Positions 17,630-32,600 of a stretch of 64,000 nt of DNA are shown here, one piece after another. The first letter of the stretch is position 1; each line of letters starts with the position of its first letter. This DNA is from JAOXRU01 sp965247735 (lineage in GTDB: Bacteria > Bacteroidota > Bacteroidia > Flavobacteriales > Flavobacteriaceae): the NCBI GenBank assembly GCA_965247735.1, contig CBDFHN010000001.1, positions 186,001 through 250,000 on the forward strand. Reading direction: 5' to 3'. Below the pieces are notes generated by a model. That model ran no database searches and was not told the DNA's origin. It was given only the letters and a program-made list of their open reading frames with translations. The position numbers and the translations under genes are program-made.

Positions 17630-20600
17630 TTATTTAGCACTAATGTAGATGTAACCATTAATAGGTTTTAATCCGCTGTCTTTAAGGGTAATCATATAAT
17701 AATAAGTTCCTGATGGTACTGTTCCTGCTCTACCAATTGAGCCGTTTGGAGATGTAGCTCCCCAATTGTTTTGATAGTTTTTGTCTTCGTACACAATAGT
17801 TCCCCATCTGTTAAAGATTTTTATCTCGTAGGTGAAACCACATTCTTCAACACCAGTAATTATCAATACATCGTTAATGTTATCTCCATTTGGAGTAATT
17901 GTTTTATTAACTTTTACATCTTCAGATCCACATGGTAATACTACACACTCGTCGTGAATAGTAATGGTAAACTCAACATTGTTAGCACAAGTATCATTAA
18001 TTGCAGTATAGGTAATGATATATTCTCCTAGTTCTAAATCTAAGGATTGAAACATTTCATCGTCCATTACAGCATCACCTTTGGTTATTTCATAGGTTCC
18101 ATCTGTTGCATAACCATCAGGTAATAATGCTTCTAAATCGACTTCAATTTCTTCAACACAAACATCTAGAGCAATGTTAACAGTTTCTAACTGCGTAATA
18201 TGAATAAACTGTTGGAACTCTTCTACATTATTACAGCTATCTGTTACTGTCCATGTTCTAACAATCATATAGTCTTCAGAAGAAGTTGTAAAAGTTGATT
18301 CTTCTTCAAAAACAACACTATAGTTACCACATCCACCAGTAAACTCTAATTCTGGAACTTCAGGAATAGCATCTCCACACATGATTGCAATATCAGTTTG
18401 GTATTCATCTTTAAGTTTGATGCCTCCAGATGATGTAATTGTAAGTGTTTGTGAATGAGTAGTTGTGTTTCCTGCACAATCAGCAATTGTCCAAGTTCTT
18501 GTTATTTGATATCCAAGTGCACAGTTGGCATTATTAGTTGTTGTTTCGGTAAAGTTAACATCGGCTAAATTGGCATCGCAGTTATCTGTAGCAGTAAGCG
18601 TTGCTGCTTCTGGTATGTTATCACAAGTAACAGTATTGTCTGTTGGTAGTGTTTCAACAAATACTGGTGCAGTTGTATCTTCTACAGTAATTGTTTGAGT
18701 ATGTCTCGTAAAGTTTCCAGCACAGTCGGTTACCATCCATATTCTTGTAATAATATAATTAGAAGAACAAGAATCAGCATCTGTTATTTGTTCATCTGTT
18801 ACAATTGTTAGACTTGTTGGACTTGAATCACAAGTATCAGCAACAGGTATTACTTCCATTACTGGAATAGCATCACAAGAAACAGTGATATCTGTTGGTA
18901 AAATTCCTGTAAATGTTGGAGCAGTAGTATCTTCCACAGTAATAACTTGTGTATGTGTTGTGGTGTTTCCTGCACAGTCTGAAGCAGTCCATGTTCTTGT
19001 GATAGTATATTCTGCAGCACAAGCGTCGTCATGACCAGAAATAACATCATTTACATTGATAACAATATCTGCGTCTAAAGCACAATTATCAGTAGCGGTT
19101 AATATTGCAGCATTCGGAACAGCATCACAAGAAACAGTACTATCAGCTGGCAAGATTCCAGTAAATATAGGCGCAGTATTATCTTCAACTGTTATTGTTT
19201 GTGTATGTGTTATTTCGTTAGCAACACAGTCAGTAATTGTCCATGTTCTAGTAATTGTATATTCGGTAGCACATGCATCATCTTGACCAGTAATTATTTC
19301 ATTAAAAACTACAGTTAAGTTACATGTTGGGTTATTAGGTATGATTCCAACAACAGGTATTGCGTCACATTCAACTGTTATATCTTGTGGATATGTAGCA
19401 GTACTATCGTTATCATTTATTCTTCCAACAGCTGTATCTACGTTGATAGGAATTAATGTTGTTGTTAAGTTAGATAACACAATTGTGTAATCTTCTTGTG
19501 TTTCTATAATAATATCATCAATAATATTTACAGTAATGGTCTTTGTTTCTCCATCTGTCCCCGCAAAATTTAATGTCCCCGATTCAGTTACATAATCTCC
19601 TGGTTCAATAGCGCTTCCATTAGTTGTTGTAAAATCTACACTGAATGCATCTTGAGTATTTCCAGTAAGTACAACAGTAAATGTTGCTGTACCAGCATCT
19701 TCATCTACGGAAACTTGAGTTGGACTAATTACTAATCCTGATGTTCCGAGGATAAAGTCATCATCATTGATCGTTCCAGTAGCAGTATTTGTAGGTTGTC
19801 CATCCACAAAACCAATTCCAATATTAGAAACAATATTAGAAAGTACCACAGTAAACTGTTCTTGAGGTTCGATAAGTGAATCATCTGTAATTGGCACTTG
19901 AATAGTGAAAGATTTTACAGTAGGCGTGAATGTAATGGTATTAGCTTCGGTAGTATAATCACTAGGATTAGTAGCCGAACCATTAGCTGTAGTATAATCA
20001 ACAGCTACATTTTGAGCAATATCACCAGTAAGTGTTACAATAAACTCAGCAAAAGCATCAGTCCCTTCGGTAACAGTTACTCCAGTATTTGTAAAAGCAA
20101 TACCTGTACCAGCAGAAGCATCATCATCATTAATAGTTCCAGTAGCAGTATTTGTAGGTTGTCCATCCACAAAACCAATTCCAATATTAGAAACAATATT
20201 AGAAAGCACCACAGTAAACTGTTCTTGAGGTTCGATAAGCGAATCATCTGTAATCGGCACCTGAATAGTGAAAGATTTTACAGTAGGGGTGAATGTAATG
20301 GTATTAGCTTCGGTAGTATAATCACTAGGATTAGTAGCCGAACCATTAGCTGTAGTATAATCAACAGCTACATTTTGAGCAATATCACCAGTAAGTGTTA
20401 CAATAAACTCAGCAAAAGCATCAGTCCCTTCGGTAACAGTTACTCCAGTATTTGTAAAAGCAATACCAGTACCAGCAGAAGCATCATCATCATTGATAGT
20501 TCCAGTAGCAGTATTTGTAGGTTGTCCATCCACAAAACCAATTCCAATATTAGAAACAATATTAGAAAGTACCACAGTAAACTGTTCTTGAGGTTCGATA

Positions 20601-23600
20601 AGTGAATCATCTGTAATTGGCACTTGAATAGTAAATGATTTTACAGTAGGCGTGAATGTAATGGTATTAGCTTCGGTTGTATAATCACTAGGATTAGTAG
20701 CCGAACCATTAGCTGTAGTATAATCAACAGCTACATTTTGAGCAATATCACCAGTAAGTGTTACAATAAACTCAGCAAAAGCATCCGTACCTTCGGTAAC
20801 AGTTACTCCAGTATTTGTAAAAGCAATACCAGTACCAGCAGAAGCATCATCATCATTGATCGTTGCAGTAGCAGTATTTGTAGGTTGTCCATCCACAAAA
20901 CCAATTCCAATATTAGAAACAATATTAGAAAGTACCACAGTAAATTGTTCTTGAGGTTCGATAAGCGAATCATCTGTAATCGGCACTTGAATAGTAAATG
21001 ATTTTACAGTAGGCGTGAATGTAATGGTATTAGCTTCGGTTGTATAATCACTAGGATTAGTAGCCGAACCATTAGCCGTAGTATAATCAACAGCTACATT
21101 TTGAGCAATATCACCAGTAAGTGTTACAATAAACTCAGCAAAAGCATCCGTACCTTCGGTAACAGTTACTCCAGTATTGGTAAAAGCAATACCAGTACCA
21201 GCAGAAGCATCATTATCATTAATAGTTCCAGTGGCTGTATTTGTAGGTTGTCCATCCACAAAACCAATTCCAATATTAGAAACAATATTAGAAAGTACCA
21301 CAGTAAACTGTTCTTGAGGTTCGATAAGCGAATCATCTGTAATCGGCACTTGAATAGTGAAAGATTTTACAGTAGGGGTGAATGTAATGGTATTAGCTTC
21401 AGTACTATAATCACTAGGATTAGTAGCCGAACCATTAGCTGTAGTATAATCAATAGCTACATTTTGAGCAATATCACCAGTAAGTGTTACAATAAACTCA
21501 GCAAAAGCATCAGTCCCTTCGGTAACAGTTACTCCAGTATTTGTAAAAGCAATACCAGTACCAGCAGAAGCATCATCATCATTGATTGTTCCAGTAGCTG
21601 TATTTGTAGGTTGTCCATCCACAAAACCAATTCCAATATTAGAAACAATATTAGAAAGCACCACAGTAAATTGTTCTTGTGGTTCGATAAGCGAATCATC
21701 TGTAATTGGCACTTGAATAGTGAAAGATTTTACAGTAGGCGTGAATGTAATGGTATTAGCTTCGGTAGTATAATCACTAGGATTAGTAGCCGAACCATTA
21801 GCTGTAGTATAATCAACAGCTACATTTTGAGCAATATCACCAGTAAGTGTTACAATAAACTCAGCAAAAGCATCAGTACCTTCGGTAACAGTTACTCCAG
21901 TATTTGTAAAAGCAATACCAGTACCAGCAGAAGCATCATCATCATTAATAGTTCCAGTAGCAGTATTTGTAGGTTGTCCATCCACAAAACCAATTCCAAT
22001 ATTAGAAACAATATTAGAAAGCACCACAGTAAATTGTTCTTGAGGTTCGATAAGTGAATCATCTGTAATTGGCACTTGAATAGTGAAAGATTTTACAGTA
22101 GGCGTGAATGTAATGGTATTAGCTTCGGTTGTATAATCACTAGGATTAGTAGCCGAACCATTAGCTGTAGTATAATCAACAGCTACATTTTGAGCAATAT
22201 CACCAGTAAGTGTTACAATAAACTCAGCAAAAGCATCCGTACCTTCGGTAACAGTTACTCCAGTATTTGTAAAAGCAATACCAGTACCAGCAGAAGCATC
22301 ATCATCATTGATCGTTCCAGTAGCAGTATTTGTAGGTTGTCCATCCACAAAACCAATTCCAATATTAGAAACAATATTAGAAAGCACCACAGTAAACTGT
22401 TCTTGAGGTTCGATAAGTGAATCATCTGTAATTGGCACTTGAATAGTGAAAGATTTTACAGTAGGCGTGAATGTTATGGTATTAGCTTCAGTACTATAAT
22501 CACTAGGATTAGTAGCCGAACCATTAACTGTAGTATAATCAACAGCTACATTTTGAGCAATATCACCAGTAAGTGTTACAATAAACTCAGCAAAAGCATC
22601 AGTCCCTTCGGTAACAGTTACTCCAGTATTGGTAAAAGCAATACCTGTACCAGCAGAAGCATCATCATCATTGATAGTTGCAGTAGCAGTATTTGTAGGT
22701 TGTCCATCCACAAAACCAATTCCAATATTAGAAACAATATTAGAAAGCACCACAGTAAATTGTTCTTGAGGTTCGATAAGTGAATCATCTGTAATTGGCA
22801 CTTGAATAGTAAATGATTTTACAGTAGGCGTGAATGTAATGGTATTAGCTTCGGTTGTATAATCACTAGGATTAGTAGCCGAACCATTAGCTGTAGTATA
22901 ATCAACAGCTACATTTTGAGCAATATCACCAGTAAGTGTTACAATAAACTCAGCAAAAGCATCCGTACCTTCGGTAACAGTTACTCCAGTATTTGTAAAA
23001 GCAATACCAGTACCAGCAGAAGCATCATCATCATTGATCGTTGCAGTAGCAGTATTTGTAGGTTGTCCATCCACAAAACCAATTCCAATATTAGAAACAA
23101 TATTAGAAAGTACCACAGTAAATTGTTCTTGAGGTTCGATAAGCGAATCATCTGTAATCGGCACTTGAATAGTAAATGATTTTACAGTAGGCGTGAATGT
23201 AATGGTATTAGCTTCGGTTGTATAATCACTAGGATTAGTAGCCGAACCATTAGCCGTAGTATAATCAACAGCTACATTTTGAGCAATATCACCAGTAAGT
23301 GTTACAATAAACTCAGCAAAAGCATCCGTACCTTCGGTAACAGTTACTCCAGTATTGGTAAAAGCAATACCAGTACCAGCAGAAGCATCATTATCATTAA
23401 TAGTTCCAGTGGCTGTATTTGTAGGTTGTCCATCCACAAAACCAATTCCAATATTAGAAACAATATTAGAAAGTACCACAGTAAACTGTTCTTGAGGTTC
23501 GATAAGCGAATCATCTGTAATCGGCACTTGAATAGTGAAAGATTTTACAGTAGGGGTGAATGTAATGGTATTAGCTTCAGTACTATAATCACTAGGATTA

Positions 23601-26600
23601 GTAGCCGAACCATTAGCTGTAGTATAATCAACAGCTACATTTTGAGCAATATCACCAGTAAGTGTTACAATAAACTCAGCAAAAGCATCAGTCCCTTCGG
23701 TAACAGTTACTCCAGTATTTGTAAAAGCAATACCAGTACCAGCAGAAGCATCATCATCATTGATTGTTCCAGTAGCTGTATTTGTAGGTTGTCCATCCAC
23801 AAAACCAATTCCAATATTAGAAACAATATTAGAAAGCACCACAATAAATTGTTCTTGTGGTTCGATAAGCGAATCATCTGTAATTGGCACTTGAATAGTG
23901 AAAGATTTTACAGTAGGCGTGAATGTAATGGTATTAGCTTCGGTAGTATAATCACTAGGATTAGTAGCCGAACCATTAGCTGTAGTATAATCAACAGCTA
24001 CATTTTGAGCAATATCACCAGTAAGTGTTACAATAAACTCAGCAAAAGCATCAGTACCTTCGGTAACAGTTACTCCAGTATTTGTAAAAGCAATACCAGT
24101 ACCAGCAGAAGCATCATCATCATTAATAGTTCCAGTAGCAGTATTTGTAGGTTGTCCATCCACAAAACCAATTCCAATATTAGAAACAATATTAGAAAGC
24201 ACCACAGTAAATTGTTCTTGAGGTTCGATAAGTGAATCATCTGTAATTGGCACTTGAATAGTGAAAGATTTTACAGTAGGCGTGAATGTAATGGTATTAG
24301 CTTCGGTTGTATAATCACTAGGATTAGTAGCCGAACCATTAGCTGTAGTATAATCAACAGCTACATTTTGAGCAATATCACCAGTAAGTGTTACAATAAA
24401 CTCAGCAAAAGCATCAGTCCCTTCGGTAACAGTTACTCCAGTATTTGTAAAAGCAATACCAGTACCAGCAGAAGCATCATCATCATTGATCGTTCCAGTA
24501 GCAGTATTTGTAGGTTGTCCATCCACAAAACCAATTCCAATATTAGAAACAATATTAGAAAGCACCACAGTAAACTGTTCTTGAGGTTCGATAAGTGAAT
24601 CATCTGTAATTGGCACTTGAATAGTGAAAGATTTTACAGTAGGCGTGAATGTTATGGTATTAGCTTCAGTACTATAATCACTAGGATTAGTAGCCGAACC
24701 ATTAACTGTAGTATAATCAACAGCTACATTTTGAGCAATATCACCAGTAAGTGTTACAATAAACTCAGCAAAAGCATCAGTCCCTTCGGTAACAGTTACT
24801 CCAGTATTGGTAAAAGCAATACCTGTACCAGCAGAAGCATCATCATCATTGATAGTTGCAGTAGCAGTATTTGTAGGTTGTCCATCCACAAAACCAATTC
24901 CAATATTAGAAACAATATTAGAAAGCACCACAGTAAATTGTTCTTGAGGTTCGATAAGTGAATCATCTGTAATTGGCACTTGAATAGTAAATGATTTTAC
25001 AGTAGGCGTGAATGTAATGGTATTAGCTTCGGTTGTATAATCACTAGGATTAGTAGCCGAACCATTAGCTGTAGTATAATCAACAGCTACATTTTGAGCA
25101 ATATCACCAGTAAGTGTTACAATAAACTCAGCAAAAGCATCCGTACCTTCGGTAACAGTTACTCCAGTATTTGTAAAAGCAATACCAGTACCAGCAGAAG
25201 CATCATCATCATTGATCGTTGCAGTAGCAGTATTTGTAGGTTGTCCATCCACAAAACCAATTCCAATATTAGAAACAATATTAGAAAGTACCACAGTAAA
25301 TTGTTCTTGAGGTTCGATAAGCGAATCATCTGTAATCGGCACTTGAATAGTAAATGATTTTACAGTAGGCGTGAATGTAATGGTATTAGCTTCGGTTGTA
25401 TAATCACTAGGATTAGTAGCCGAACCATTAGCCGTAGTATAATCAACAGCTACATTTTGAGCAATATCACCAGTAAGTGTTACAATAAACTCAGCAAAAG
25501 CATCCGTACCTTCGGTAACAGTTACTCCAGTATTGGTAAAAGCAATACCAGTACCAGCAGAAGCATCATTATCATTAATAGTTCCAGTGGCTGTATTTGT
25601 AGGTTGTCCATCCACAAAACCAATTCCAATATTAGAAACAATATTAGAAAGTACCACAGTAAACTGTTCTTGAGGTTCGATAAGCGAATCATCTGTAATC
25701 GGCACTTGAATAGTGAAAGATTTTACAGTAGGGGTGAATGTAATGGTATTAGCTTCAGTACTATAATCACTAGGATTAGTAGCCGAACCATTAGCTGTAG
25801 TATAATCAACAGCTACATTTTGAGCAATATCACCAGTAAGTGTTACAATAAACTCAGCAAAAGCATCAGTCCCTTCGGTAACAGTTACTCCAGTATTTGT
25901 AAAAGCAATACCAGTACCAGCAGAAGCATCATCATCATTGATTGTTCCAGTAGCTGTATTTGTAGGTTGTCCATCCACAAAACCAATTCCAATATTAGAA
26001 ACAATATTAGAAAGCACCACAATAAATTGTTCTTGTGGTTCGATAAGCGAATCATCTGTAATTGGCACTTGAATAGTGAAAGATTTTACAGTAGGCGTGA
26101 ATGTAATGGTATTAGCTTCGGTAGTATAATCACTAGGATTAGTAGCCGAACCATTAGCTGTAGTATAATCAACAGCTACATTTTGAGCAATATCACCAGT
26201 AAGTGTTACAATAAACTCAGCAAAAGCATCAGTACCTTCGGTAACAGTTACTCCAGTATTTGTAAAAGCAATACCAGTACCAGCAGAAGCATCATCATCA
26301 TTAATAGTTCCAGTAGCAGTATTTGTAGGTTGTCCATCCACAAAACCAATTCCAATATTAGAAACAATATTAGAAAGCACCACAGTAAATTGTTCTTGAG
26401 GTTCGATAAGTGAATCATCTGTAATTGGCACTTGAATAGTGAAAGATTTTACAGTAGGCGTGAATGTAATGGTATTAGCTTCGGTTGTATAATCACTAGG
26501 ATTAGTAGCCGAACCATTAGCTGTAGTATAATCAACAGCTACATTTTGAGCAATATCACCAGTAAGTGTTACAATAAACTCAGCAAAAGCATCAGTCCCT

Positions 26601-29600
26601 TCGGTAACAGTTACTCCAGTATTTGTAAAAGCAATACCAGTACCAGCAGAAGCATCATCATCATTGATCGTTCCAGTAGCAGTATTTGTAGGTTGTCCAT
26701 CCACAAAACCAATTCCAATATTAGAAACAATATTAGAAAGCACCACAGTAAACTGTTCTTGAGGTTCGATAAGTGAATCATCTGTAATTGGCACTTGAAT
26801 AGTGAAAGATTTTACAGTAGGCGTGAATGTTATGGTATTAGCTTCAGTACTATAATCACTAGGATTAGTAGCCGAACCATTAACTGTAGTATAATCAACA
26901 GCTACATTTTGAGCAATATCACCAGTAAGTGTTACAATAAACTCAGCAAAAGCATCAGTCCCTTCGGTAACAGTTACTCCAGTATTGGTAAAAGCAATAC
27001 CTGTACCAGCAGAAGCATCATCATCATTGATAGTTGCAGTAGCAGTATTTGTAGGTTGTCCATCCACAAAACCAATTCCAATATTAGAAACAATATTAGA
27101 AAGCACCACAGTAAATTGTTCTTGAGGTTCGATAAGTGAATCATCTGTAATTGGCACTTGAATAGTAAATGATTTTACAGAAGGCGTGAATGTAATGGTA
27201 TTAGTTTCCGTAGTATAATCACTAGGATTAGTAGCAGAACCATTAGCTGTAGTATAATCAACAGCTACATTTTGAGCAATATCACCAGTAAGTGTTACAA
27301 TAAACTCAGCAAAAGCATCAGTCCCTTCGGTAACAGTTACTCCAGTATTGGTAAAAGCAATACCTGTACCAGCAGAAGCATCATCATCATTGATAGTTGC
27401 AGTAGCAGTATTTGTAGGTTGTCCATCCACAAAACCAATTCCAATATTAGAAACAATATTAGAAAGCACCACAGTAAATTGTTCTTGAGGTTCGATAAGT
27501 GAATCATCTGTAATTGGCACTTGAATAGTAAATGATTTTACAGAAGGCGTGAATGTAATGGTATTAGTTTCCGTAGTATAATCACTAGGATTAGTAGCAG
27601 AACCATTAGCTGTAGTATAATCAACAGCTACATTTTGAGCAATATCACCAGTAAGTGTTACAATAAACTCAGCAAAAGCATCAGTCCCTTCGGTAACAGT
27701 TACTCCAGTATTGGTAAAAGCAATACCAGTACCAGCAGAAGCATCATCATCATTAATAGTTCCAGTAGCAGTATTTGTAGGTTGTCCATCCACAAAACCA
27801 ATTCCAATATTAGAAACAATATTAGAAAGCACCACAGTAAATTGTTCTTGAGGTTCGATAAGTGAATCATCTGTAATTGGCACTTGAATAGTGAAAGATT
27901 TTACAGTAGGCGTGAATGTAATGGTATTAGCTTCGGTTGTATAATCACTAGGATTAGTAGCCGAACCATTAGCTGTAGTATAATCAACAGCTACATTTTG
28001 AGCAATATCACCAGTAAGTGTTACAATAAACTCAGCAAAAGCATCAGTCCCTTCGGTAACAGTTACTCCAGTATTTGTAAAAGCAATACCAGTACCAGCA
28101 GAAGCATCATCATCATTGATCGTTCCAGTAGCAGTATTTGTAGGTTGTCCATCCACAAAACCAATTCCAATATTAGAAACAATATTAGAAAGCACCACAG
28201 TAAACTGTTCTTGAGGTTCGATAAGTGAATCATCTGTAATTGGCACTTGAATAGTGAAAGATTTTACAGTAGGCGTGAATGTTATGGTATTAGCTTCAGT
28301 ACTATAATCACTAGGATTAGTAGCCGAACCATTAACTGTAGTATAATCAACAGCTACATTTTGAGCAATATCACCAGTAAGTGTTACAATAAACTCAGCA
28401 AAAGCATCAGTCCCTTCGGTAACAGTTACTCCAGTATTGGTAAAAGCAATACCTGTACCAGCAGAAGCATCATCATCATTGATTGTCCCAGTAGCAGTAT
28501 TTGTAGGTTGTCCATCCACAAAACCAATTCCAATATTAGAAACAATATTAGAAAGCACCACAGTAAATTGTTCTTGAGGTTCGATAAGTGAATCATCTGT
28601 AATTGGCACTTGAATAGTAAATGATTTTACAGAAGGCGTGAATGTAATGGTATTAGTTTCCGTAGTATAATCACTAGGATTAGTAGCAGAACCATTAGCT
28701 GTAGTATAATCAACAGCTACATTTTGAGCAATATCACCAGTAAGTGTTACAATAAACTCAGCAAAAGCATCAGTCCCTTCGGTAACAGTTACTCCAGTAT
28801 TTGTAAAAGCAATACCTGTACCAGCAGAAGCATCATCATCATTGATTGTTCCAGTCGCTGTATTTGTAGGTTGTCCATCCACAAAACCAATTCCAATATT
28901 AGAAACAATATTAGAAAGTATTACAGTAAATTGTTCTTGTGGTTCGATAAGTGAATCATCTGTAATTGGCACTTGAATAGTGAAAGATTTTACAGTAGGC
29001 GTGAATGTAATGGTATTAGCTTCGGTTGTATAATCACTAGGATTAGTAGCAGAACCATTAGCCGTAGTATAATCAACAGCTACATTTTGAGCAATATCCC
29101 CAGTAAGTGTTACAATAAACTCAGCAAAAGCATCAGTCCCTTCGGTAACAGTTACTCCAGTATTTGTAAAAGCAATACCTGTACCAGCAGAAGCATCATC
29201 ATCATTGATCGTTCCAGTGGCTGTATTTGTAGGTTGTCCATCCACAAAACCAATTCCAATATTAGAAACAATATTAGAAAGTACCACAGTAAACTGTTCT
29301 TGAGGTTCGATAAGTGAATCATCTGTAATCGGCACTTGAATAGTAAAAGATTTTACAGTAGGCGTGAATGTTATGGTATTAGCTTCAGTACTATAATCAC
29401 TAGGATTAGTAGCAGAACCATTAGCCGTAGTATAATCAACAGCTACATTTTGAGCAATATCACCAGTAAGTGTTACAATAAACTCAGCAAAAGCATCAGT
29501 CCCTTCGGTAACAGTTACTCCAGTATTTGTAAAAGCAATACCTGTACCAGCAGAAGCATCATCATCATTGATCGTTCCAGTGGCTGTATTTGTAGGTTGT

Positions 29601-32600
29601 CCATCCACAAAACCAATTCCAATATTAGAAACAATATTAGAAAGTACCACAGTAAACTGTTCTTGTGGTTCGATAAGTGAATCATCTGTAATTGGCACTT
29701 GAATAGTAAATGATTTTACAGTAGGCGTGAATGTAATGGTATTAGTTTCAGTACTATAATCACTAGGATTAGTAGCCGAACCATTAGCCGTAGTATAATC
29801 AACAGCTACATTTTGAGCAATATCACCAGTAAGTGTTACAATAAACTCAGCAAAAGCATCAGTCCCTTCGGTAACAGTTACTCCAGTATTTGTAAAAGCA
29901 ATACCAGTACCAGCAGAAGCATCATCATCATTGATTGTTCCAGTGGCTGTATTTGTAGGTTGTCCATCCACAAAACCAATTCCAATATTAGAAACAATAT
30001 TAGAAAGTACCACAGTAAACTGTTCTTGAGGTTCGATAAGTGAATCATCTGTAATCGGCACTTGAATAGTAAAAGATTTTACAGTAGGCGTGAATGTTAT
30101 GGTATTAGCTTCAGTACTATAATCACTAGGATTAGTAGCAGAACCATTAGCCGTAGTATAATCAACAGCTACATTTTGAGCAATATCACCAGTAAGTGTT
30201 ACAATAAACTCAGCAAAAGCATCAGTCCCTTCGGTAACAGTTACTCCAGTATTTGTAAAAGCAATACCTGTACCAGCAGAAGCATCATTATCAGTAATAC
30301 TAACAACCCCTTGAGAATCAGCAAAAGTAATGTCTCCAATTGTAGCGGTTAAGTTACTTAAATTAACAAGGTAAGTTTCAGTTGGTTCTATTAAACTGTC
30401 ATCTGTAACATTAAGAATAATATTTTGAACATCACCACTGCTTGAATTTGCAGGAAATGTGATTTGCCCACTTACTGTAGTATAATCTGTTCCAGAAATA
30501 GCTGAACCATTATCCGCAGTAGCAAAGTCTAAAGAAAATGATTTATCTACATCACCATTTAGAGTAACAGCCAAATTAAAAGTACCATCGTTTTCATCTA
30601 CAGTAATATCTGCAATACTAATAGTTGCTGCATCATTATCAGTAATACGTCCTCTTCCATAATTCTCATTTATAGAAATAGAACCTGCATTACTAAGTCG
30701 TATTCTATAACTCTCTGCAACTTCAATAATATTATCATCATTGATTGTTACGGTTACAGTTTTTGTTTCACCATGTGTTCCGTTAAAAAATACAGAAGTT
30801 GTACCTACAGCGGTAAAATCTTGTCCCGCAATAGCGCTTCCATTTACTGAAGTATAATCAACAGTAAATCCACCAGCTGCTTCTCCAGTAAATGTTATAG
30901 TAAAAACTGCAGTGCCATCAGCTTCATTAACCGTAGTATCGTTAATTACTAAACCTTCGGCAGCACCATTTTCGGTAACATAGATACGTTGTGTATGTGT
31001 AGTTTCGTTTCCAGCACAATCTTTTGCAACCCATGTTCTAACTAATATATAGACATTTGGGGTACTAAGATCGGTATCTACAGTTGTTTCTATAAAAGAA
31101 ACTGTTGGACTAGGATCGCAATTGTCATTTGCAGTAAGTATAGCGGCAGTAGGAATACTATTATAAGCTGCAACAGTATTTTGAGGTAAGGTCTCCACAA
31201 AAGTAGGATCTGTGGTATCTTCAATAGTAATTACCTGAGTAAAGGTATCACTAGTTCTACCACAAGCATCAGTAAATGTCCAAGTATTAGTATACGTTCC
31301 AATAACGGCACAACTAGGAGCAGATACAAAATTACCTGCTGTTTTATTTAATGTAATTGTACATCCATTTTCAATAATTGGAGATTGACTCTGTGCAGTA
31401 TTTATTGCCGTAGTATCATCACATGAAATGGTTGTGTTTAAATCATTTGCTCCAGTAAGCCAATTTAGTTTTGGAGGTTGGTTTATGGTAATTACTGTAG
31501 GATCATGATTACCAAAATTACAGCCATCATTTGTTCCAGAACTATTTGTGGTTTGTAATTTTGTATTTAATTCTCCTCTAAAAGTTGCAGTTGCTTGTAT
31601 GTCAAAACTTGCACTACAAGCAGTTTCTAAAAAGTAACATTGCTCTTTAATTTTTACATCAAAGTCTATAGAGAACTCACTGTCGTTAGTATCGGCAAGA
31701 CCGTCTGCTACTTCAAAAACTAATTTTCTAGTACTAGTATTATAAGTATATGTTACTCCTGCAGGTACTGTTATAGGAGTTACAAGATCTACTTCATTAG
31801 GAATTGTGGTAGTAAAACTAAGATCTCTAATATTATCATTACCATAGTTTTTTATGGCTAAAGACATAGGCACAATGTCACCAGAATTGAAATTAGTACC
31901 ACCAGAACTCGGATTAAAGTTTAAAGAAGCCAAACTAGGTTCCCATACCTGAACAGAAAAACCTAACAGATATAATCCATAGGTTTCTTGGTTAGAAGTC
32001 ATTCGTATTGTGGCAGATGTTTGGTTATTGCCTATTATTTGATTGCTATTATTTTCAAGCTCAAAAATACCAGCATCAAAACCTAAGGTATTTAAACTAG
32101 AGGGATTTCTATTGGTATAATCAGTACCATCTAATGTAATCTTACTATTAAAAAAGTTATTGGCATTTCTATTCGAAGTAGATAAGCTTACCCAAGAACC
32201 GCTAGTATTACGTATTTGTAATTGATCTCCTCCAATGTCACGGTCACCTTCTATAGAGCCAAAAATAACATCAGCATCTACACTTCCTAATGGAACTGTT
32301 TGAAAACCACTGAAATTAACATTAAATTCATTTACAGAAGCCGATACATTTGCATAACCGTCAAATAAAGTTATGTTTTTACTTAATAAGTCAGGACTTT
32401 CATAAATAAAAACAATTTGCCAACCACCAGATGTTCCTATATGTCCATAAGGGCTTGCATGTGAATATAAATCTCCTTCTGTAGCCTTTACATTGGCGAC
32501 TTGAAATGTTCCATAAGGATTTGATAATGCTTGTACTTGACTTGTAATGTCCTTTATACAAACATAAGGATCATTCATAAAATGCTCATTTCTACCTCTA

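Noticed and set aside
19760..30286. A regularly spaced repeat that might be read as CRISPR
   Set aside because: Units are 363 bp, coding and contiguous, with no unique spacers and no cas genes.
19898..30352. Long open frames on the plus strand through the repeat array (76 to 318 codons, repeated many times)
   Set aside because: They are antisense shadows of the 363-bp units. Because the unit is a multiple of three, one stop-poor antisense frame repeats in each unit. Their starts and stops move with the silent variants of the adhesin gene, and they carry no promoter or family.
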